NCBI GenBank assembly: GCA_033296885.1
Contig: MU864017.1
Span: 20,769-84,768 of the forward strand
From: Triangularia verruculosa
Lineage: Eukaryota > Ascomycota > Sordariomycetes > Sordariales > Podosporaceae
Length of the DNA: 64,000 bases
Direction of reading: 5' to 3'
How positions within the stretch are numbered: the stretch's first letter is position 1; every line of letters starts with the position of its first letter. The notes below the pieces were generated by a model. The model saw only the letters and a program-made list of their open reading frames with translations, made no database searches and was not told the origin of the DNA. Below, piece after piece: positions 21,494 to 31,890 of the stretch. The position numbers were made by a program, and so were the translations under genes.

Positions 21494-23088
21494 TTCTCTT
21501 CCTTTTATACCCTCCTTTCCCTTATTTTCCCTTGCCGTACCGTCCCGTACCGTCCCGTATGTTTCGTTTCGTTCCCTTCGTGTTCCCTTCGTGTGTAGCA
21601 GAGAGAAAACGAATGGCCAAAAACCAGTCTGGCTAAATGAGAAAGAAGCGGGACGGGTATCTATATCAACAAGAAACAACAACAACAACAGCCCCCAAAA
21701 AGTTTATATCAAAAAATGTTGCAGGTATAAAAGAACGTAACAAAATCTACCGCCAGCGGAGGGGTATCGAAATAGAACACAATTTCTAAAAACAAACAGA
21801 AACAAAGTCGATCATTCTTTCAGCCTCTTCATCACAAATGACCTTAGGCAAAATGGAAGAAAAGGTAAAAAGAAAATCCTTCAAAAGCGTGGGAGGGAAG
21901 GAAAAGATAAAACCCTTCATGCCTCCCCGTCTTCCACCCGTGACGTGATACTTACACACCTCAAAGAGGCATAGTGACAATGTGTCGCAGATCCCACACC
22001 GGGCAGTGTGTGATCCGGAATGGCGCGCGCACAGACCGTCTTCAACGTTGGTAATGCAAGGGAGAAGCACGGGGCAGATCTGAGACGTCAACCACCACCT
22101 CGATTGCCACAGTTGGACTCAAAATGCGACTTCATGCCCTGGTTTCGACAGCAAAATCCACAGCAAAAGAGTGTATAATAAGCAAAAGCTTGGCGGGTTT
22201 AGTCAAAGGCTTGTCATCTTTCAGTCGTCGTCAGAGTTGGGATGGGGGTGTGAACCTACTTCCAAACCACCTACCCAGCCGACAAACAACCAGCCAGCAA
22301 TCCCAAGAAAATATTTCACGTCCAGTCCCCGTGTTTCCCTAGCCCTGAAAAAATCTTGATGGTATTCGCACTGACATCCCCCCCCCCACTCCCCTCAACC
22401 TTCCAGAAAGCTCAACCCCAGTGCTGACTTACCGCATCTCCCACCCCCTAGTGCAGCCTCGTCTCAACTACACGGCACATCCATAAAACCCCCCTCCCTA
22501 CAAACTGACCCGGTAACGACTACCCATCAACTCCCCATTCATGGTCCAGGGGTCTGGTTCCCCTACCACTACCTCTACCTCCACCACCACCACATCGGCA
22601 GCACCACTACCCGGTTCATTCCCTCACAACTTCGCCCTCACAAAAGCGAACCAACATATACCACTCAACCTTCCCCCCACACATACCCTTCAAAAACCAC
22701 CATCTTCTCCATTTTGCTTCAAAAAAACCTGCAATATTCCCCTACTGTATATACAAACGCAAGATAAGCCATATTCTGACACTCCAGCCATAGCCCCTCT
22801 TCTCAAATCATTTCCCTCCTTTGTTCATTTCATTTTTAATTTGACCGCCTTGAATTACACCCCATACTCGTAACATATTGGCACATCTTTGCTTCCATTT
22901 CCATTTCCTCCCCCCCAACGCCAGCCCGGCCAAGTAGGTAGTCATCCCTGCGCCATGCAGTTCAGTTTTCCCCCTTCTCCCCATAGCACCCCCCTCATCT
23001 CCTGTCCTCCCCATCTCAATCTGTTGTTACGTGCAATCAAAGAAAGCTCAAGTTACCTCACTGCCATTCCTGCCCCCCTACTGTTGCC
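21494..23088. other. Intergenic spacer with short tandem repeats
   Basis: 1.6 kb. Near its left end, in the probable leader of the membrane-protein gene, short tandem repeats occur: CCGTACCGTC copies at about 21535-21559 and TTCCCTTCGTG copies at about 21572-21596. A palindromic TGTATATACA at 22746-22755 lies in the expected 3' region of ERD2. No gene supported. Confidence 0.5.
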
Positions 23089-23948
23089 TTAAACAGGCAG
23101 CTTAAACTTCTCCCCCCTCATCACCTTTGTATAATAAATCCAAAAGAAATCACTATACAAAATCGTCTGCAGAATCCCCGCCGTCACCGCAATCGTGTCC
23201 ACCTTGTGCGCCGACTCGTTAAAGTACCGGTAGATCCAGTTGGGAATATACAGCGCCCTGTACATCCCCAGCGCCGCAATATAGTGCGCCGTGATCGCCT
23301 CGGCCTCTCCCGTCCGCTGCAGCATAAACAGCTGCGGCAAAATCGCCACCGACTCGAGCCAGATCGAAAACGCCCAGCACACCTCGAGGAACGTGTACTT
23401 GTAGGGAAACAGCAGCGCGAGGAGGGCAGCAAATCCAAGGAGGAACTCGACGTGGAACGTGTCGAGGTTGGGGTCGTTGGTGGGCTTGTAGGCGCGGGCC
23501 ATGAGGTAGATGATGTAGAGCTCCGAGCAGATGAAGAGGACCTTGAAGATGAAGTTGTATGGGGAGGTGGTCCAGGGGAGGTCTATTTTTCTTTTGTTAG
23601 TTATGGCCCTTCCTGAGGGAGGCAGTGAGTGGTACGTACCGAGATACCGTGTGATGTAGACGAGCATGTAGAGGACTTGGGATTTGAACGAGATACCGGC
23701 GCAGCTCTGTGACCATGTTAGCACCTCTTGCCATCTATTCGGCGTGGAATGAGGTCATACCTTCAGCTGCTGGATCTTGTGCAACAAAATGAAGATGGAG
23801 GCGAGATGGGAGAAATCTCCTGCAGTAGGCAAAGCGCATCATGTTAGCCCATCTGTTCTCCTTCCTCTTGTCCTTCCCCAATCCATTTCGCACCATCAAG
23901 AGTTCACAAGGGAGGCGTACCTATCACGCGAAAGAGGTTGAGCGACAT
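23089..23948 (-). CDS. erd2: ER lumen protein-retaining receptor (HDEL receptor)
   Basis: Four exons, 23948-23921, 23819-23761, 23706-23640 and 23582-23089, give 215 residues, the standard Erd2 length. It begins MSLNLFRVIGDFSHLASIFI and shows the family hallmarks ILLHKIQQLKSCAGISFKSQ, LYMLVYITRYLDL, FEVCWAFSIWLES-like (here FLEVCWAFSIWLES), and WIYRYFNE. The protein is predicted to have seven membrane helices. Erd2 binds H/KDEL-tailed ER residents in the Golgi and returns them to the ER in COPI vesicles. Three introns (101, 54 and 57 nt) with GTACGC, GTATGA and GTACGT donors keep phase; the first coding exon is only 28 nt. The tail ends KVMRGEKFKLPV, with the basic C-terminus seen in fungal Erd2. 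Identity is certain from sequence along the whole length. Confidence 0.96.
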
Positions 23949-25049
23949 CGTAAAGGAAGCTCTATCCTAGTCTCCTGGGGGGGGGGGTGTGCCCGTTCCG
24001 TCTTCAACAATTCCTCAATTAAATATCCTTCGCCGCAGCAATCTACTATCGTCCCTCTTCTTATCCCTCGTCTGCGTCGTCGTCGTCGTTCAGTATTTCG
24101 CTATCGAAATATTCGCAATCCGTAGCAGCCGTTCGTTTTGGTTCCCAGCAACAATTCAAGCTCCCCGTGTCTTTTTCTCAAATCCAACCCTCTCTGTATC
24201 GTCTTCGGAAACTCGGAACCTAACCGTGTGGCTCAGCAGCAATCCTCAAAACGTTGGTTTGTTGCTGTCAGATATCGTCGGAAGGTTTTTGTGGTAGTGG
24301 TGTGTGTCGCTTTTGCCGTAATACACATCCAAAGAGGACACGAAACGCGTTGGGTGAATTGAAACCACTTGTCTCTCTACAGAAAATCCAACCCACCCTT
24401 GTTCTTGCAGGAACGGCACAATGATGGCATGCCAAAACCCGATCCTCCCCCCACTTTTCCTAGCAAGATCTGGCCAATCGAACTGCCGAAACCTTGAACA
24501 AGGGCTGAAGCAAGGGCCAGGACTGCTTCCCGGGGGGCCGAGAACATGTGGGTCTATCCGCAACGTTCAAGGTCCAGGGTTTGCCAGATTTCAAGATGGA
24601 CAAAAAGATGGCTTTTTTGATAGAGACAAGAGAGATGCTGTGTCTTGGTGATTGCAGTTCTCTTAATGATCTTAGTCTGCTCACGACAGTGAACAACTGA
24701 GACCGCTAGAGACTATGGCGATAGTGTTGCAATTCATCATTCTATACAACCTGCACCAAATCGCCAATTAGCCGGCAAAGAGGCCACGGAGACCACCAGC
24801 CTTGTTTCCCCTTAACCAATCCATTTGTCAATATTATGTTATTGATTGCTTCCCTAGCCATCTCTTAAAGCCTCACAGATCCCCTAATCCTCACAACACC
24901 ATCGTGCAATCATCGTGGAAATGGCCATTAACCTATGAATTTGACTGCCTGTCTAAGCCTCAAAACATGCCCCCATTTTGCTTCTCATACACTTCAAATA
25001 CACATGTCCCAAGACGCCAAACTCCCTCTGCTTGCTCTCTTGCTCCCCC
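23949..25049. other. Spacer, ERD2 promoter and RFC5 3' region
   Basis: 1.1 kb holding the ERD2 promoter and leader (left) and the 3' UTR of RFC5 (right). A run of ten G lies near 23979-23988. I see no supported gene. Confidence 0.55.
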
Positions 25050-26221
25050 CTACATATCCATACTCATCAAATACATCTCCAATATCCTCATAAACTTAGC
25101 CACAAACGCCTCCAAGTGAAAAATCACCTTCGTCCCCGTCTTGATCCTGTGCTCGTAAAAAGCACTCCATTTGATCACCTCCGGCTTCAGCGCATCATCA
25201 ATCAGCGGCATCAGCTTGAACGTCAACGTCTTGAGGATCGTCGTCGGCGGGATGCAGTGCGTAAGCAAGTCATACAGCTTGCTCCTCACCTGCAAGATCC
25301 TTGCCGGCGTGTGCTCAGCCATGATCTCCTGCGCAATCTGCTCGATCAGCCCCTCCCAATCCGGCGGCGGGATCGGCGTGTTGTCCGTGACTTTCTCACT
25401 GTTTCCACTGTCAGCCCCATCCAATCCCCAACCCCTCCAAAAATGTACTCACTTCTGCGCATAAACCGCCTCCAAAATCAACAACGCCTTCCTCAAATTC
25501 CTCCCACTCTCCCTCGCAACCCTCTCAAGCAACCCCTCCTGCACCCCCCACCCCTCCTTCTTACAGCTCTCCCCCAGCACCCCCTTCACCTCCTCAATCG
25601 TCGGCCTCGCCACCCTCACAAGCAAACATCTACTCCTAATCGGAGCAATAATCCCCGCCGTCGACTCCCCCACCAAAATCAACCTCAAATTCGGACTGTA
25701 CTTCTCCATCGTCCGTCTCAGCGCAGCCTGCGCATCTCTAGTCAAGTGATCCGCCTCGTTGATCACCACCACCTTGAACTTCTGTCTCGCCTGCTGGTCA
25801 ACCTGCTGGGTCTGGGCGACTTCCTTGAGCAGGTCCTGGATGACCACCCGGTCGTAGTTCCCGACGTCCGAGGGGGTGATTTCGAGATGGTACACCGACG
25901 CGACGATGTTGAACTCGAGCTTGCGGTTGGATGAGGTCTGGAAGACGCGGGCGTCGATCTTGATCTTTTCCACGCCGGGGCCGTAGAGCTCTTTGAGGGT
26001 GGCCACGATGCGAGTCTTTTTGCCGGCGCCAGAGGGTCCGTAGAAGAGGAGGTGGGGGAAGTCGCCTGATTGAGCCTAGATACCGGAATAAATGGTAAGC
26101 AATGGATGAGAGATGAGAACAGGGGGCAACATACAAGAGAGCGGAGTCGCTCAGAGAGTTCATCGTGGTATGTGAGAGCATCTAGGCTGCGAGGCCGGTG
26201 CTTGTCGACGATGAGCGCCAT
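25050..26221 (-). CDS. rfc5: Replication factor C subunit 5 (clamp loader)
   Basis: Exons 26221-26135, 26075-25453 and 25398-25050 give 352 residues (yeast Rfc5 is 354). It starts MALIVDKHRPRSLDALTYH. Walker A is the Rfc5-specific GPSGAGKKTR (42-51), Walker B has NEAD instead of DEAD (VVVINEADHL), and the arginine-finger motif is SRC (PIRSRCLLVRV). These three deviations identify the yeast Rfc5/human RFC3 branch. The pentameric RFC loads PCNA onto primer ends and Rfc5 also serves in Rad24-, Ctf18- and Elg1-RFC. For the last intron two in-frame CAG acceptors are possible, nine bases apart; the one giving AQNEKVTDNTPIPPPDWEG was chosen because it gives a 54-nt intron and the tighter family fit. 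An ACGCGT box lies 121 bp upstream. Confidence 0.95.
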
Positions 26222-27519
26222 CTTAATAGTTGATTGCTGCTGTCGACTGTTGTGGCTTTTTATTCGGGTGTTGAGAGACGGTGGAAATCACAGCTACCTA
26301 GAAAGTGCAAGTGGAAGCCTTGAAAGGTGGGCTCCAGAAGCACGCGTCTGGGTGACGCGCTGCGCGACTCGGGCCAAAAATCAATTAACCATTTATGTGC
26401 ACGGACCATCATGCCTCACAGTCACAGATCTTATCTTATCAGCCAACAGCATCATCATCACGTTCATGGAGGATCAGATCACCAGTCACATCAATCAGAA
26501 GTAGAGAAAGTAAAAATATAAAAACAATTCGCTATACGCTAGTCTTTTAGGTGCCACCGCTTCAGCTGAATATGGGCGCCCGGATCTCTAACCACCAATC
26601 CTAGCCTCCCCAATTCCCCCCCTGCTGAAGTCATGTCCACCTCCCCAGCCTTTTCTCCCTCTGTCTACCGAAGCACACCCTCCTCTGTCCTCAAACAGTG
26701 TGCCTCAAGTAAATGAGACCAGAGCCTTGCGGACAGATCATGAGTAATGCTCGCCGATCAGATCTCCCCAAATGGCGCGCTGCCCTCCTCTGTGACGAGC
26801 CGACCTCAAAGAGCCAAAGAAAAAAGTGTACACTACCAAAAATACAACACAACATGAGAAGGCCTTCCTTTTGCCTCATTTTCAGTGTCTGGAGCAAGGT
26901 ATCCGCGAATCAAAGCAACGAAAGCTGCCGCCATCGCAGGCTCCCAAGCCCCATATCCTTTGAGGTGACCCCAAATGATATCCAGATCCTTCTCCCCGAT
27001 CCTATGCTTGGGTGCCGGTATACGCAAGATGGTACGGATGACTGAATCTTGATCCCGTATCGATGTTTTCTGAGAGCTATTGGGTGCAGAAACAACTTGG
27101 GCGCGCGCCAACCACCAGATGATAGGCGAAGGTTATGAATCGAATAGCAAAGGCTGACTGGCGAATCCAGCGAGCCGAGAAAGAAAAAGATCGAGAACCC
27201 AGAAGGATAGAGTAAAGACTGAAGAAAAGCCTTCTAAAACCACTGCACCACCACCATTCCTCCCTGCCGAACGGATAGTTTACAACACAGCAGAGCTCCC
27301 CGAGACACCTTCATCACTATCGTGAGGCCCGCTGAAGAGGGAGTGTCGTGCCAGTCGTTGCTAGTGAGACAACAAGTGGAAAAGGAAAAGTTTCGTGACG
27401 GTCATAGCATTTACCATGCTGTCGTGACTAGTGAAGCAGATAAATTAAGAGACGAGACCCCATAAGAAACACCCATCCCAACGTCCATAGCAACCCCCAC
27501 AACCCCCAGTGTTGATGAT
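26222..27519. other. RFC5 promoter / PUF3 3' region, with ORF-like stretch
   Basis: 1.3 kb. It contains the RFC5 promoter at left and the PUF3 3' UTR at right. On the minus strand 27108-26833 reads a protein-like stretch (RIPAPKHRIGEKDLDIIWGH, then GYGAWEPAMAAAFVALIRGY) that ends in a stop, but has no ATG at its head and no obvious upstream exon. It may be the last exon of a small gene, a gene remnant, or chance. Confidence 0.4.
26342..26360. promoter_or_regulatory. MluI cell-cycle box upstream of RFC5
   Basis: ACGCGT at 26342-26347 with a second ACGCGC at 26355-26360, 121-139 bp upstream of the RFC5 ATG. MCB elements drive G1/S transcription of replication genes in yeasts; function here is inferred. 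Confidence 0.5.
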
Positions 27520-30500
27520 TTAGAAAAAGTTGCCGTGAGCCTGCCCCCCAGGAGGAAACTGGGGAGGAGGCTGCTGTCCACGGGGAGGCTGCGGCGGGGC
27601 CTGGCCTGGGCTCGGGTACGTGATGGCAGCAACATGGTTGCCGTTGCCATTGGCGCCGTTGATGCTCTGGGTGTAGCCGTGAGAAAGCGCGCTGGTGGTG
27701 CTGTTTGTGCTGTTGGACATGCCGCGCTGATGGGCCGGGCGGATAGACACTTGGGCACCTGTCGAGTCCGAAGGGACAGGGGGACGAGCAGGAGTGTTGG
27801 CACTGATGCCGCTGGCATCAAACGAAGCAATCTTGGCTGAGATCCGGCGACCATAGGGCGTGTTGCGAATGGACGGGAGGTGAGGGCGGATCAAGTCAAT
27901 CAGGCGCTGTTTCATGTCGTTGGTGCTATGGTCAAGGGCCGTCTGGTAGACGTAGTTGCCATACGAGTCTCGGAGGCAACGCTCGATCTCGTTACCAGCA
28001 TCCAAAAGTTCAGAGACGATCATGTTTCTGGACTCGTCCGAGGCGCAACGCAAGCACTTCTCCATCACATTGGAGCTGAACTTGAGCTTGGACAGCGTAA
28101 GAATGTGACCACGGAACTGAGCCACAAGGGGCTCGGTGAAGGTCGGCTCGTTGAGATCAATGATGTATTGAATCACGTAGTTGCCAAATGGGTCTTGGAC
28201 CAGACGGTAGGCGTTGTCAGTGATGCACCTGATGAGCCAGGCCTTCTGATGACCATCGGCATGATCGATGCAGCGCTGGAGGACGCAGCAGCCGTGACGG
28301 TGAGTGCCCACGTCGACGCAGTGCTCGCCAACGGCCTTGAAGATGAAGGCAGAATCCTTGGAGCTGAGCTTGTTCAGGCACTTCTGGATGACGTGGTTGC
28401 CATTCAGGTCCTGGATCAGAGTGACGACCTGCAGGTGCAGGGCACCAATGATCGCTTGAACCTGAACCTCGTTGGATACATGCTCGATCATCTTCTGGAG
28501 GGCGCGAGTACCGTGTTGGTTCAACGCGATTGTCACCATGTCGCCGGTCGAGTTCTTGATCAGCGCGGTACGCTCGTCGTCGTTACAGTACTCGAGGAGC
28601 TTTTGGCAGAGGTAATTTCCAAAGGGATCGATCATGAGTTCGTGGACGTGGGGCAGGACCTCGTTAAAGATGAGATTAATCTCAGCAGGAATGCGGTTCT
28701 CGAGCTGCTTCTGCAAGAACCGGCAACCATGCTGATCCTTGGCGAGGCTGAAAATGTTGCCCTGGGCGTTCTCCAACGTCATGTTCTGAAAGCGCGACAT
28801 CGCTGGGGCAAATGTTAGTTAGCATGTCAGGTGGTTCAAACATAAAAAGAGAAAAACTTACCCTCGCTGTCCTGCACGCGGCGACTAGCCATCACGCGAG
28901 CTTGGCTGTCGTGGAGGGGCTGGCGAGGAGTAGCAGCAGGTGGGTTAAACTGAGGGCTGTAGCCAGTGTAGCCCTGAGCTGGGGTGTAAATACCCTGTTG
29001 CTGCAAGGCCTGAGGCTGCGGCGGGGCATTGTTGATGTTGAGATTCTGCATGAGCATGCCGAGATTGTTGGCATAGGGGTTCATAGGCTGGGCCCCGTTG
29101 TACGGCACAGTGGGAGGTGTGTAGTAAGAATACTGGCTCATGGCAGCCATAGCCGGGGTGCCCATCGCCGAGGACTGAGCCGGGGTCGGGGTCTGGAATG
29201 GGGCGGCGTTGGCATGCAAAGTCGACGAAATCGACGGGTAGCCAGCATCATGACCGTTGGCCACGCGGACATCCCCAGACATGTTCTGATTGTGACGAGC
29301 CATGGCTCCAGCAGGGAAGCGACCAATGCTGGCATTATGGTTGTGGAAATGCTGCTGGGCGTGGACATTGGTATTGGCACCCAGGCTCGAGCCGTTGGTC
29401 TTCATGGTCGGCACGTCGTTGGCAGAGTAGGACTGCTGAAGCTTGGGGGGCGAGACAACAGCATGGGAGGGAGGAGGGGACACAACAGAGGCGGGTGTGT
29501 CCGAGGGAGTGGTGACGTTCTCGGACAAGAACTTCATGCCATCCATTGAGTGGCGGATGCTGGCCGGGCGGCTGCCGATGGTGCCAGGCTCCGAGGGCGG
29601 AGAGTTGACCGAGCCGGCGCCGTTCAAGGCGTTGGAACCGATGGTAGACATACTTTGTCGCTGCTGATGCTTGGTAAGATTGCTCCAAGCACTGCTCGAG
29701 GTGGCCTCCGAGTCAAGAGCTGACGAGGTCTGATGGGTAAAGATCAGCGATTGTTGTTTTCTTTGGGGATGCGAGTGGTATAAGAATCGCGATAAAGATG
29801 AGGCGAAGGTAGGTGGGAGGGTAAGTATTGTTCAAGAGAGCTCTTTGGCAGTGAATAGGAAGTGGGGGTGAAGGGGAAGAATAGGCTACGTTGCCGACCT
29901 CAGGCAGGGAAAGAGTAAAGAGAAAAATCTTGCATCTCACGAGCCTTGAACTCGCCGGAACGGCAGGAGCGAGCTGCTGAAAACGCAACTCACGTGGCCT
30001 CTCAATTCCAGAGCCAAAGAACAATGGGGATCAAACTCACCAGTTGAGAATAGGCCTGCGACCGATAGATCGAGTTATACGCCTCAGCCGTAGGGGTCGT
30101 TCTGGAATCCTCAAAGTTGGAGTCTTCGTCTCCAAAGAGGAATCCTGTGGTGTTGTTGCTGTCCTCAAGACCGATGTCGCCCAGGTAAGTTCGGGACTTG
30201 GTCACTGGCATAGAATACCGGTTAAGACTGAGAGTCGGCCGAGTTAGCGACTTGATCAGCGAAGCAGCGAAGCAGCGCAAACAGTAAACAATGGCCGCAA
30301 ACGAAGAAACGCTGAAAGCAACAGAACGAAGCTGGCGAAAGACAAATAGTGGTGGGTGGATGAGGTAAGGGTCAACCACGGGGGCGGAAGGGGCAGAAGA
30401 TGTGATGTGGAGGGTGAGAGGTGAGGGGTGGAAAACGAAACAGGAATGCTCCAGTAAACAACGCCAGTATTTGTCTCCTGCTACGGGGAGGCCCAGAGCT

Positions 30501-31890
30501 TGCAACAATGATATTGCCGACTAGGTCTGCAACTTGCTGCTGGAGTTGGCAAGGGGCGGTAATAGGCGGCGAAACGGGGACATGTTCCATCCTATCTCAT
30601 CTTCACCACGGCAGGAGCAACGGCACAACGTCCGAGCTCCTCACCTTTAGTGGACTCGATCATGGCCTCGAGCTTTTCCCTTGCTCCCGGCGAGATGCTA
30701 TGACCCCGGCGCGATGCTATGACGTAGGGTGCCCTGGAATGGCCATCCAGAACTCGTCTTCCACTTCCCAGACCGTGTTATCTTTCCCCAATACACCAAG
30801 AAGCATTTCATGTTCAAACTCGGCAGTCAGGAAGATATCACACCAACAACACAACAGCCATACATAAGACAAGAGATCGAAAACCAAAAACACGCAAAAA
30901 TAAACAACTTACGCGTTCGTGGAGCGGTGGCTTGTCGGATCCTGGCGAACTGCCTCCTCCTTCTCATCGTCCTCATCGCTGTTCCGGCGCGAGCCAGGCA
31001 TCGAGTGTGACAGGGGGTCGTCAAAGGCAAATCGAGCCGGGATCGCACCACCACCGGATTGTGGAGAGGTCAGCAGCGAGCCGGATCTGTTGGGCCGGTT
31101 ATAGAGACCTGGTGGAGATGTCAAGCTCGAAGTTGAGTACCGGTTGGGCCGATTTGACGACCATATGGTGGAGATGGACATTTCCCGATACTCAGGGGGT
31201 GTCGTCGGTTCCGACTGATGACCAGCCCCCAGTCTATTGGCGAGGTCTTCTTGCATTTGCTGCAGCTCCTGTGCCTCTAGTCTTGTTTGAGCGTCCAGTT
31301 TGTGCATTTCAGCCTCAAAGCGTCTACGCTGCTCCCGTAGGCGCTCGTAGTCCTGGCGTTTCTTCTCCAACTATACACGAGAGTCAGTCATGCAGTCTCG
31401 CGGAGAAGGGTGCCCACGAGTTTAAAAGCGAAAGTGTAGTGAAGAGAACCTAGAGCAGGGTATTCACACAACTGACAACGTGGCGATTGCTCTTTCTAAA
31501 GAAATTTCCGACATACCAGTTGAACCTTATGCATAGCCTTTTCCTCATGTTAGCCACCGCTTCTGAATATGGGTCAAAAAGGAAAGCCTCCAAGCCCACC
31601 AAGGGAGCGTGTGATTAACCCAAGCTTCTGCTCATCCCGAGCCACCGACCAAGAATGTGGAGGGGTACACGTACCGCTGTGGAAGCGAAGTCCTGCGGCT
31701 CAGGGACCCGCTGCTGCTGTGGTTGTTGCTGCTGAATAGTGTTGATCGTTGACAATGTTGGTACACGTCCGGAATCCGTGGTAAACCGGCGCGGGAGAAG
31801 AGGATTTCGAGAGGGCGATACAAGGCCCAATGTCGCGTTCACCTGCGAATCACCCCCCGGGCTCTGTTGGGGCCGGAAAAATTCGTCCAT
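27520..31890 (-). CDS. puf3: PUF3-type Pumilio mRNA-binding protein
   Basis: Six exons, 31890-31675, 31537-31517 (21 nt), 31370-30913, 30227-30041, 29729-28862 and 28802-27520, give 1010 residues with phase kept throughout. Exon 3 encodes a coiled coil (LEKKRQDYERLREQRRRFEA) and then GHQSEPTTPPEY and SMPGSRRNSDED, signatures of the Pezizomycotina PUF3 N-terminus. The PUF domain (about 600-925) has eight repeats: HGCRFLQ, GNYLCQ, GTRALQ, GNHVIQ, HGCCVLQ, GNYVIQ, SSNVMEK, GNYVYQ. By the PUF code these predict binding to UGUA-N-AUA. Puf3 binds 3' UTRs of mitochondrial-protein mRNAs in yeast. The 685-nt intron before exon 4 and 310-nt intron after it are unusually long for this genome; exon 4 contains an in-frame Met (MPVTKSRTYLGD), so a shorter isoform is possible. 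Joining the 5' exons is my inference, strongly supported by family sequence. Confidence 0.88.

Noticed and set aside
24978..25934. 318-codon plus-strand frame over RFC5
   Set aside because: Arg/Pro-rich nonsense reading opposite to RFC5 exons.
27880..28818. 312-codon plus-strand frame antisense to the PUF3 repeats
   Set aside because: A by-product of third-position bias in the PUF exon; the sense strand gives eight clear Pumilio repeats.
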